A stretch of 64,000 nucleotides of DNA, taken from positions 714,501-778,500 of the forward strand of contig NZ_CP038255.1 of NCBI RefSeq assembly GCF_004564135.1, in the 5' to 3' direction. The notes beneath the pieces were generated by a model, which was not told the origin of the DNA, did not search any database, and saw only the letters and a list, made by a program, of their open reading frames with translations. Source of the stretch: Terasakiella sp. SH-1. Lineage in GTDB: Bacteria > Pseudomonadota > Alphaproteobacteria > Rhodospirillales > Terasakiellaceae. Below, in pieces: positions 56,147 to 64,000 of the stretch (positions within the stretch are counted from its first letter, which is position 1; each line of letters starts with the position of its first letter). A program made the translations under genes and the position numbers.

Positions 56147-56830
56147 TTACGCCCCACCGTGTTTGCCGGACCAACCCAGCGGGTCTTCAAGGAATTCTTT
56201 TACACCTGCGATTTTTTCCGGTGTGAAATAGTTGCCTTTTTCTGCCACATGCAGAACGTCCCACCAGTTACACAGATAGTGCAGGGTCACACCTTCTTTA
56301 TCCAGTTCTTCCAGGGCACCGGGAATAACACCATAGAAAAAGACCACAAAGGCATCGTTACATTCAGCACCCGCATTGCGCAGGGCATTGACGAAATTCA
56401 GTTTGGAACCACCATCTGTTGCCAGATCTTCCACCAGAAGAACACGCTTGCCTTCTTCCATATGGCCTTCGATCTGGGCGTTGCGGCCAAATCCTTTTGG
56501 TTTTTTGCGCACATACAACATGGAAGCATCAATGGCATCGGCCATCCAGGCCGCATAAGGGATACCCGCTGTTTCGCCACCTGCGGCATAATCAAACACT
56601 TCAAAACCTGCATCTTGTTGCAGCTGGTGTTTTGCCAGTTCCATCACCGTGCGACGTGCACGGTTAAAAGAGATTAGTTTACGGCAATCAATATAAACCG
56701 GGCTGGCTTTACCAGATGTCAGGATATATGGCTCTTCCGGGCGAAAGTTGATGGCTTCGATTTCAAGCAGAATCTTGGCAACGGTTTCACCTGTTTTCTT
56801 ATGTTCGTCAGAACGTGCGATAATAGCCAT
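56147..56830 (-). CDS. pyrE: Orotate phosphoribosyltransferase
   Basis: Joins PRPP and orotate to make OMP. 227 residues. YILTSGKASPVYIDCRK holds the Lys loop; the PRPP motif reads RVLLVEDLATDGGSKL. Of a longer PyrE type found in alphaproteobacteria. The start at 56830 gives IARSDEHKKTGET; it is the first gene of the pyrE-microprotein-TSUP unit. Confidence 0.93.
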   Translation of the reverse strand: MAIIARSDEHKKTGETVAKILLEIEAINFRPEEPYILTSGKASPVYIDCRKLISFNRARRTVMELAKHQLQQDAGFEVFDYAAGGETAGIPYAAWMADAIDASMLYVRKKPKGFGRNAQIEGHMEEGKRVLLVEDLATDGGSKLNFVNALRNAGAECNDAFVVFFYGVIPGALEELDKEGVTLHYLCNWWDVLHVAEKGNYFTPEKIAGVKEFLEDPLGWSGKHGGA

Positions 56831-56908
56831 ATGTTTTATCCTTTGAATGGGAAAATCCTTGCGGTGTTTTTATAATCAAAATGGAGTCAAATCAACCATC
56901 ATCCGCAC

Positions 56909-56938
56909 AAAAAAAGGGGCCGCTGTGAAAGCGACCCC
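56909..56938 (-). terminator. Intrinsic terminator after dctM
   Basis: On the minus strand GGGGTCGCT and AGCGGCCCC form nine pairs with one wobble (56916-56938). Seven T follow (56909-56915). It stops the TRAP transcript before pyrE. Confidence 0.85.
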
Positions 56939-56966
56939 AAGGTTTTAGACACGAGGTCTAGGGTGA

Positions 56967-58367
56967 TTATTTAAACCCTCTCATCTGATCAATGAATTCC
57001 GGCAGGAACAGAGAAATCTGCGGGATATAGGTGATCAGGATGAGGAAGATCAACAGCAGGGACAACCAAGGCAGTGCAGCTTTTACAGCCCAGCCGATGG
57101 AATGTCCGGTAATCCCGGCCGTTACGAAGAGGTTGAGCCCCACAGGCGGTGTTATCATCCCGATCTCCATATTCACCACCATGATGATACCAAGGTGAAC
57201 CGGGTCGATGCCCAACTGGATGGCAATCGGGAACAGGATCGGTGCCATGATCAGGATAATCGCACTTGGCTCCATGAAGTTACCAGCAGCCAGAAGCAAC
57301 AGGTTCACCACGATCAGGAAGCCCCACCACGGCAGACCCCAGCCAACGATGGCTTCGGCAATGGTGTGCGGGATACGTTCTGTGGTCAGTACGTGAGCAA
57401 ACAACATGGCGTTGGCGATGATGAACAGCAGCATCATGGATACTTTTGTTGCATCAATCAGCACCTTGCGGATATCCGGGTCATTGATACATTTGGGCAG
57501 GGCGATAACGGATTGAACGACGGAGCGACCAAAGGCTGCAACAGCGTTTTCACCTTCTTTGGACCATTCCTTGTCTTTCAACGGACCCATGTCACGATAA
57601 ACGAAGCAGGACACCCAGAAGGCATAGACAGCAGAAACAGCCGCAGCTTCGGTTGGCGAGGCAATACCGCCATAGATGGAACCCAGAACGATAACGATCA
57701 GCATGATCCCGCCCATGGCAGACATCATGGATTTGCCAAGTTCTGCAAAGCCTGGGAAAGGTTCAGACGGCAGGTTCATGACGCGTGCAGCGATATAGAT
57801 GGCAATCATCAGGATCAGGCCCATCATGATCCCCGGAATGAAACCGGCCATGAACATTTTAGAAGCAGAAACTTCTGTTGCCGCAGAATAAACCAGCATG
57901 ACGATGGATGGCGGGATCAAGATACCCAATGTACCAGCGTTGGCAATCACACCAGCACCGAACTTTTCTGGATAACCGGATTTCACCATGCCAGCGATCA
58001 CGATGGAACCAATGGCCGCCACAGTTGCGGGGCTTGAGCCCGATACAGCGGCAAACAACATACAGGCCAGTACAGAGGCCATGGCCAAGCCACCTTTAAT
58101 GTGGCCCACAACGGCTGTGGCAAAGCGGATCAAACGTTTTGCCACACCGCCTGTGGACAGGAAGGCAGATGACAGGATGAAGAACGGGATCGCCAGCAAT
58201 GTATAGTGTTCAGACAGGGCCTCAAACAGTTTAAGCGCGATGGAGGCCAGTGAGTCACTGGAGAACAGCAAGATTGTACTGACAGAGGAAAGACCCAAGG
58301 CAACCGCGATTGGCATACCGAGGAACATACAGCCAAATAGGGCGGCGAATAGGAATGCAATCGTCAT
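56967..58367 (-). CDS. dctM: TRAP transporter large permease
   Basis: 466 residues with about 12 membrane helices. Starts IAFLFAALFGCMFLGMPIA; has FFILSSAFLSTGGVAKRL, then GSSPATVAAIGSIV and ILIPPSIVMLVYS, all DctM hallmarks; ends in VGLNLFVTAGITG. A hydrophilic insert (about 265-305) is longer than in many DctM proteins. Na+-driven uptake of C4-dicarboxylates such as malate and succinate is expected. ATG overlaps the dctQ stop by one base. Confidence 0.95.
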   Translation of the reverse strand: MTIAFLFAALFGCMFLGMPIAVALGLSSVSTILLFSSDSLASIALKLFEALSEHYTLLAIPFFILSSAFLSTGGVAKRLIRFATAVVGHIKGGLAMASVLACMLFAAVSGSSPATVAAIGSIVIAGMVKSGYPEKFGAGVIANAGTLGILIPPSIVMLVYSAATEVSASKMFMAGFIPGIMMGLILMIAIYIAARVMNLPSEPFPGFAELGKSMMSAMGGIMLIVIVLGSIYGGIASPTEAAAVSAVYAFWVSCFVYRDMGPLKDKEWSKEGENAVAAFGRSVVQSVIALPKCINDPDIRKVLIDATKVSMMLLFIIANAMLFAHVLTTERIPHTIAEAIVGWGLPWWGFLIVVNLLLLAAGNFMEPSAIILIMAPILFPIAIQLGIDPVHLGIIMVVNMEIGMITPPVGLNLFVTAGITGHSIGWAVKAALPWLSLLLIFLILITYIPQISLFLPEFIDQMRGFK

Positions 58368-59026
58368 TATTTAGCTCCCTCTTTTGCGTGTTTTGCTTCT
58401 TCTTCTTCAGAAATGATGTCCGTATCAATGCCTGCTTCTTCCAAGGCTTCCTTGGCTTCGTCAGCCATATGCAGGTCAGTCCATTCACCTGTAATCAATT
58501 TTTTGAGGACTTCAATGAAACGATAAGCCAGCAAGATGAAACCAATCAGAAGCGGACCATGGGCAAACCACATGGGCAGCAGCGGTTCTTCAGGATCAAT
58601 TTTAAATACGTCCCACCATAGGTCTTCAGGGATGAGCCAGAGGAAAATACCCGGTGTCGGTGTGTCTTCCATGAACAGGCCGATTTTATAGACCTTGGCA
58701 AGATAGACCCACGCACCAGACAGGATCAGGGCGCAGTATACGAGACACAGCAGAACAGCGATGATGCTGACGATGCGCTTGGTTTGAGGCGACAGCAGGC
58801 GAACAACGGCATCAACACCGATGTGGGCGCCAACTTTAACCCCGTATGAAACTCCGAAAAGAACGAACCAGGCAGAGGCATGAAGGGTCACTTCCTGTGC
58901 CCAGTGGATGCCTGTATTAAAACCGAAGCGTAAAACCACTTCGACAAAGACGAGGAGGGTCATAAAGACCAGCAGGAAGCTTAAGACTCCTTCCTCTAAT
59001 TGGCGTGTAAAATTAGCGACCATCAC
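58367..59026 (-). CDS. dctQ: TRAP transporter small permease
   Basis: 219 residues with four helices, for example FLLVFMTLLVFVEVVLRF, SAWFVLFGVSYGVKVGAHIG (conserved) and the third near IIAVLLCLVYCALIL. A loop of about 50 residues follows and the C-terminal tail is acidic. It scaffolds DctM and the binding protein. Longer than the typical 160-180 residues. Lies 126 bp after dctP. Confidence 0.92.
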   Translation of the reverse strand: MMVANFTRQLEEGVLSFLLVFMTLLVFVEVVLRFGFNTGIHWAQEVTLHASAWFVLFGVSYGVKVGAHIGVDAVVRLLSPQTKRIVSIIAVLLCLVYCALILSGAWVYLAKVYKIGLFMEDTPTPGIFLWLIPEDLWWDVFKIDPEEPLLPMWFAHGPLLIGFILLAYRFIEVLKKLITGEWTDLHMADEAKEALEEAGIDTDIISEEEEAKHAKEGAK

Positions 59027-59103
59027 ATTGCCCCGAATTGTTACGACGTTACGTGCGATTAAATGAAAATGAAAAGGTTTTAAAAAATAATTTTAGGTAG
59101 AAA

Positions 59104-59137
59104 ATACCCCTTAGGATGTGGTGGTCCTAAGGGGTAT
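59104..59137 (-). terminator. 13-bp hairpin between dctP and dctQ
   Basis: ATACCCCTTAGGA and TCCTAAGGGGTAT (plus strand, 59104-59116 and 59125-59137) form a perfect stem with an 8-nt loop. On the minus strand only four T follow. It could act as a partial terminator that lowers permease relative to binding protein, or stabilise the dctP mRNA end. Confidence 0.7.
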
Positions 59138-59151
59138 CTCAAGCAGACAGC

Positions 59152-60373
<1,222 letters not shown>

Positions 60374-60434
60374 AAAAAATGATAGGCGGAAACCCGCCAA
60401 CACCCGAAAAAAAGGGTGGCGGGTTTCCGCCTAT
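60374..60434 (-). terminator. Long-stem intrinsic terminator after dmeF
   Basis: ATAGGCGGAAACCCGCCA (60382-60399) and TGGCGGGTTTCCGCCTAT (60417-60434) match over 18 bp, with extra CCC/GGG pairing inside. On the minus strand six T follow (60374-60379). A very stable end for the dmeF transcript. Confidence 0.88.
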
Positions 60435-60509
60435 TCAATTGTTCGCATTCTAAACAATGTCTACGTTATGCAAAAAATGCATGGCTGAAATGAAAGATTC
60501 GCACCTGTT

Positions 60510-61499
60510 TTATGTGGCCGAAGATTGCTCTGGCAGGCAGGGTTCGCTCACTTCAATGGTGATGTGTGACAGGTGATAAGGGGCCAGCAGCTTTTTATAG
60601 TCGTCTGCGCTTTGTGGGTAATGGGTGACAAGGGAAACTATCGCGGCTTGATGCTTTGGCCCAACGCGCCAGACATGCAGGTCTGTGACACGGTTATCTG
60701 AATGGTCTTCAATTGTGTGTTTGATTTTGTCTTTCAGGTGTTCATCTGCATCCCCATCCAGCAAAATACGCCCGGTATCGCGTAGCAAGCCGTAAGTCCA
60801 ATGGGAAATCACCAAGGCACCGACGATGCCCATCATCGGGTCCATCCAGACCCAGCCATAAAATTTTCCGGCCAAAAGGGCGACAATGGCGAGTACCGAA
60901 GTCAGCGCATCTGCTACAACATGGAGAAAGGCAGCACGAAGATTGTGATCATGCCCATGCCCGTGTCCATGGTGGTGATGATCGTGGCTGTGATCGTGCG
61001 AATGATGATGTCCATGGTCATGGCCGTGATGGTGGTCGTGACCGCCTTGGTGCAGCAACCATGCGCTGGCAAGATTAACCACAAGGCCAATAACGGCAAC
61101 GCCAATGGCCTCATTAAAACTGATGGTCATAGGTTCGAAGAACCGTTGCACAGATTCCCAGATCATCATGATGGTAACGACACCCAAAACAACCGCACTG
61201 CCAAAACCACCCAGAACACTGACTTTTCCGGTACCAAAGGTATATTGTCGGTTATGCAGGTTTTTGCGCGCATACCAATAGGCAAAGACCGTAATGCACA
61301 GGGCTGCGGCATGGCTTGCCATATGCCAGCCATCGGCTAAAAGGGCCATGGAGTTAAACAGCCAGCCAGAGAAAATTTCAATAACCATCATGGTGACGGT
61401 CAGGGCAATCACCCAATAGGCCCGCTTTTCGCCTTTTTCCTGTTCTTCTGCGATAAAGACATGTTCATGGCACCAGTCATCAAGAGAATGAATATGCAT
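60510..61499 (-). CDS. dmeF: Cation diffusion facilitator, DmeF type (Co/Ni/Zn efflux)
   Basis: 329 residues. The N-terminal DDWCHEHVF is a DmeF-type metal motif. Six helices, with HxxxD-type sites (WHMASHAAALC; FLHVVADALTSV). A large His/Asp loop at about 150-185 contains repeats such as HDHGHHHSHDHSHDHHHH. C-terminal CDF dimer domain with VTDLHVWRVGPKH. It pumps divalent metals from cytoplasm to periplasm. A DmeR-type regulator gene is not next to it. Confidence 0.93.
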   Translation of the reverse strand: MHIHSLDDWCHEHVFIAEEQEKGEKRAYWVIALTVTMMVIEIFSGWLFNSMALLADGWHMASHAAALCITVFAYWYARKNLHNRQYTFGTGKVSVLGGFGSAVVLGVVTIMMIWESVQRFFEPMTISFNEAIGVAVIGLVVNLASAWLLHQGGHDHHHGHDHGHHHSHDHSHDHHHHGHGHGHDHNLRAAFLHVVADALTSVLAIVALLAGKFYGWVWMDPMMGIVGALVISHWTYGLLRDTGRILLDGDADEHLKDKIKHTIEDHSDNRVTDLHVWRVGPKHQAAIVSLVTHYPQSADDYKKLLAPYHLSHITIEVSEPCLPEQSSAT

Positions 61500-61598
61500 G
61501 ATATAACCTGAGATTAATTCTTAATATTAAAGTTGTCATATATATACAGCACAAACGGGCTGTCAAATGAAATAACATGGTGGAATTGTGATAAAGGG

Positions 61599-61612
61599 TC
61601 CCCAAATGGGGA
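61599..61612. promoter_or_regulatory. G-tract palindrome upstream of dmeF
   Basis: TCCCCAAATGGGGA is a palindromic arm pair with a 4-nt centre. RcnR/CsoR/DmeR-type metal repressors bind G-tracts flanked by A/T inverted repeats. It is about 100 bp upstream of dmeF and 62 bp before the divergent response regulator. A possible operator only. Confidence 0.35.
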
Positions 61613-61673
61613 TAGTCTATATTTGTATATTAGAATAGCTTGTCGCAACTTGGATTTCTGGGGCTGAAAGACA

Positions 61674-62279
61674 ATGCGGGTACTGTTTGTTGATGATGAG
61701 GTAAATGTTTTGAATGCATTGGCGCGGACATTGCGCCACAAACGGGGAGATTGGGAAATGGATTTTGCCAATTCCGGCTATCAGGCCATTGATCTGTTTG
61801 AACAGCATCCATACGACGTTATTGTCTCAGATATGATGATGCCGCAGATGAGCGGTGAAAAACTTCTGGATCATATTTGGAGACATTTTCCCGATACCGC
61901 ACGCGTGGTCTTATCCGGTCATTGCAATCAGGCCACAGCGTTTCGCCTTGTTGGATCGGAACATTTATACCTTTCCAAACCCTGCTCTTATGAGCTGCTG
62001 ACTTCGACCATTGAAAATGCCTATGCCTATACAGAAGCCAAGAAGCAGAAAAGCCAGGGCATGACGACGCAAAGCTTGGAAATCAAGGTCTCCGCTTTTT
62101 TACTGGATCTGTTAAGTGCAGGGAAAATTACCAAAGGGGACCTGCCCATCGACTTGCATTTTTTACTGCCTGACGATGTTTTGCAGTCCTTTGCCCCGGT
62201 TTTTACAACCGATGAAGCCTTAAGCGGACGCTCAGACTTGGAGGTCGGTGAATTTATGGATTTGCTGAATGACCATTAG
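61674..62279 (+). CDS. Response regulator with uncharacterised C-terminal region
   Basis: 201 residues. Receiver: VLFVDDEVNVLNALAR, VIVSDMMMPQMSG (acceptor Asp), VVLSGH and YLSKPCSYELL. This is the RpfG-like receiver subtype usually joined to HD-GYP or HDOD domains, but here the C-terminal 80 residues show no such motif. It is convergent with dctD. Confidence 0.85.
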   Translation: MRVLFVDDEVNVLNALARTLRHKRGDWEMDFANSGYQAIDLFEQHPYDVIVSDMMMPQMSGEKLLDHIWRHFPDTARVVLSGHCNQATAFRLVGSEHLYLSKPCSYELLTSTIENAYAYTEAKKQKSQGMTTQSLEIKVSAFLLDLLSAGKITKGDLPIDLHFLLPDDVLQSFAPVFTTDEALSGRSDLEVGEFMDLLNDH

Positions 62280-62296
62280 CAGGGGCCTTTGAAGCT

Positions 62297-63658
62297 TTAT
62301 TTCTCTTGAAAGTCTGCCCGGTCAATTTCGTATTTCTTGAGCTTGTCACTTAGGGTTTTGCGCGGCACCCCAAGAATTTCCATCGCCCCTTTGATGCTGC
62401 CGCCTGCTTTTTCAAGGGCCTGCATAATCAGTCCCTTTTCATAGGCTTCTACTTTTTGAGGCAGGTTCTGGCTGTCTTCATTAAGGGCTGCCTGTTCGCC
62501 TGCCAGAGGGCTTTGCCCGTCATTGAGAACAAACCGTTCAGCCGCATTTTTTAATTCCCGGATATTGCCCGGCCAGTTGTGTGCGACAAGCCCCTGAATT
62601 TGTCCTTCACGTATTATGGGGCAATCACGTGAGAAGCGCTGGCTGGCTTCTTGTGCAAAATGTTGGAAGAGCAGGGGGATGTCTTCTTTCCAGTTGCGTA
62701 ATGGGGGGGTGGGGATCATCACAACACTCAGGCGATAATAGAGGTCTTCACGGAAATTGCCTTTTTGGACTTCATGCAGCAGGTCGGCTTTGGTGGCTGC
62801 TAAAATGCGTAAGTTAAGGGGAATGACCTGATTTGATCCCAGCCGTTCAATGGAACGTTCCTGTAAAACCCGTAACAGCTTGACCTGCATGGTCATGGGC
62901 AGGGTTTCAATTTCATCTAAAAATAATGTGCCGCCGGAAGAATGTTCGATTTTGCCGATGCGGCGATTTGGATTGCCGGGAAAGGCACCGGGCTCATAGC
63001 CAAAAAGTTCACTTTCAAAAATGCTTTCGGGCATGGCACCACAGTTTACGGCAACAAAATGGGCATTATGACGGGTGCTGTTTTCATGCAGGCAGCGTGC
63101 AACCATCTCTTTGCCCGTGCCGGTTTCGCCCATGATAAGCACGTCTGTATCGGTGTTTGCCACATTGCCGATGAGTTTTCGCAGCTGTTCAATCGGTTGG
63201 GATTTCCCCAGCAGATTCTCCGCAATGCCGGACTGGTTTTTCAGTTTTTCACGCAGTTCGCGGTTTTCCCGGATCAGGCTGAGCTTTTCCATCGCCCGCC
63301 CGGCGGTATCACTGAGGAGTTCAGAAGGGAAAGGTTTTTCTATGAAATCATAGGCCCCATCGCGCATGGCCTGAACCGCCATGGTGACATCGCCGTGCCC
63401 GGTAATCAGAATAATCGGGATGTCTTTATCAATATCATGGGCTTTTTCCATAAAGGTAAGCCCATCCATTGTGGGCATTTTAATGTCGGAAATGACAATC
63501 CCCGGCCAGCCTTGTTCCAGTTGTTTCAGGGCATCTTCGGCATTTTCCAGACAGACCACATCGAACCCGGCCAGTTCCAATGTTTGTTTGGCCGAAAGCC
63601 GGATATGCATTTCGTCGTCGATGAAAAGAACCGGACCTTTATATTGATAGTCAACCAT
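62297..63658 (-). CDS. dctD: Sigma-54-dependent response regulator DctD
   Basis: About 453 residues. Receiver (FIDDEMHIR; VISDIKMPTMDG); AAA+ domain with Walker A MGETGTGKEMVAR and Walker B GGTLFLDEIETLP; C-terminal Fis-type HTH ending IKGAMEILGVPRKTLSDKL. The sigma-54-contact loop reads GAFPGN (62972-62989) instead of GAFTGA, an unusual change. Start at 63658 overlaps dctB by 8 bp; 15 more codons upstream are possible. Probably controls dctPQM. Confidence 0.92.
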   Translation of the reverse strand: MVDYQYKGPVLFIDDEMHIRLSAKQTLELAGFDVVCLENAEDALKQLEQGWPGIVISDIKMPTMDGLTFMEKAHDIDKDIPIILITGHGDVTMAVQAMRDGAYDFIEKPFPSELLSDTAGRAMEKLSLIRENRELREKLKNQSGIAENLLGKSQPIEQLRKLIGNVANTDTDVLIMGETGTGKEMVARCLHENSTRHNAHFVAVNCGAMPESIFESELFGYEPGAFPGNPNRRIGKIEHSSGGTLFLDEIETLPMTMQVKLLRVLQERSIERLGSNQVIPLNLRILAATKADLLHEVQKGNFREDLYYRLSVVMIPTPPLRNWKEDIPLLFQHFAQEASQRFSRDCPIIREGQIQGLVAHNWPGNIRELKNAAERFVLNDGQSPLAGEQAALNEDSQNLPQKVEAYEKGLIMQALEKAGGSIKGAMEILGVPRKTLSDKLKKYEIDRADFQEK

Positions 63659-64000
63659 GTGCCGCCTGTAGAAGTTCGATGGTGAAGACAGCACCGCCGT
63701 CAACGTGATTATGTGCCTTTAAGACACCGCCGAAATCTTGAATGATCCGTGATGAAATGGAAAGCCCTAATCCCAGACCTTTGCCCACTTCCTTGGTGGT
63801 GAAGAAGGGGTCGAAAATACGATCAAGTTCTTCTTCTTTAAAGCCGGGGCCAGTATCACGGATCAGGATAGAGACACGGGTTTGTGTGGTTTGGCAGGAA
63901 ATCCAGATTGTTGCTTCGCTTTGGTCAGCCATTGCATCCAGTGCATTGCGCAAAATATTGATCAGAACTTGTTCCAGACGGATGGGTTCACCCAAGACCA
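63651..64000 (-). CDS. dctB: C4-dicarboxylate sensor kinase DctB, C-terminal part
   Basis: The window cuts the gene; about 116 C-terminal residues remain. GHKL ATPase motifs: QVLINILRNALDAM (N box), IRDTGPGFKEEEL (G1), FDPFFTTKEVGKGLGLGLSIS (F and G2 boxes, typical of the DctB/NtrB group). Pairs with DctD by overlap. The sensor domain lies beyond the window. Confidence 0.88.
   Translation of the reverse strand, partial: VLGEPIRLEQVLINILRNALDAMADQSEATIWISCQTTQTRVSILIRDTGPGFKEEELDRIFDPFFTTKEVGKGLGLGLSISSRIIQDFGGVLKAHNHVDGGAVFTIELLQAAHG

Noticed and set aside
57102-58037. 311-codon frame opposite dctM
   Set aside because: Asp/His/Gln-rich antisense translation of a membrane protein; a typical shadow.

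Overview
The window looks like a chromosome segment of a marine or aquatic alphaproteobacterium of moderate G+C content, probably Rhodospirillales-like (inference; no rRNA or other taxonomic marker is present). Supporting signs are 5-aminolevulinate synthase (the C4 route to haem), a TRAP C4-dicarboxylate transporter with DctB/DctD, a LdtR-like MarR regulator, a DmeF-type metal exporter and the ppx-rlmE-guaB-rsmB group. Gene density is high, there are many intrinsic terminators, and no tRNA, rRNA or CRISPR array was seen.

1-12.7 kb (all +) is a central-carbon block. A Zn-alcohol dehydrogenase, an SDR, KDG kinase and KDPG aldolase form a sugar-acid/uronate route ending in pyruvate and GAP. Then come pyruvate kinase, methylglyoxal synthase, a PfkB kinase, pyruvate carboxylase, enolase and GAPDH. 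Both pyc and eno have long leaders rich in hairpins; the eno leader has a full intrinsic terminator 15 bp before the start codon.

12.7-15.9 kb is a decayed mobile region: a C-terminal formylglycine-generating-enzyme-like tail, fragments of IS256, IS110 and IS3 family elements abutting one another, and a broken tyrosine recombinase next to the 3' end of guaA, a gene end known as an integration site for genomic islands.

15.9-23.9 kb (mostly -) holds guaA, a tetR/TSUP permease pair, rsmB-like, guaB, rlmE and ppx/gppA, with two copies of a palindromic intergenic repeat. 24.5-29.3 kb holds a DUF4212/sodium-solute symporter pair, probably for acetate or a similar acid, with a cNMP/CBS/DUF294 protein and a DEDDh exonuclease. 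29.4-31.7 kb has a membrane protein, bacteriohaemerythrin, dusA and dodecin.

31.8-38.3 kb is a signalling module: a CHASE-PAS histidine kinase, a chemoreceptor, a STAS antagonist, an RsbW-like kinase with a degenerate receiver and a receiver-PP2C phosphatase. The phosphatase frame is broken just before its conserved C-terminal DDLT motif. hemA follows. 39.8-51.3 kb is mixed housekeeping and regulation. 51.4-54.1 kb is an OmpR/EnvZ-type two-component system divergent from a Met/His-rich exported protein, with tandem CTGTTACAG sites between them. 54.2-56.8 kb carries pyrC, pyrE, a second TSUP permease and an apparent 30-residue membrane microprotein. 57-64 kb holds dctPQM, dmeF, an orphan response regulator and dctD/dctB, the expected regulators of the TRAP transporter.
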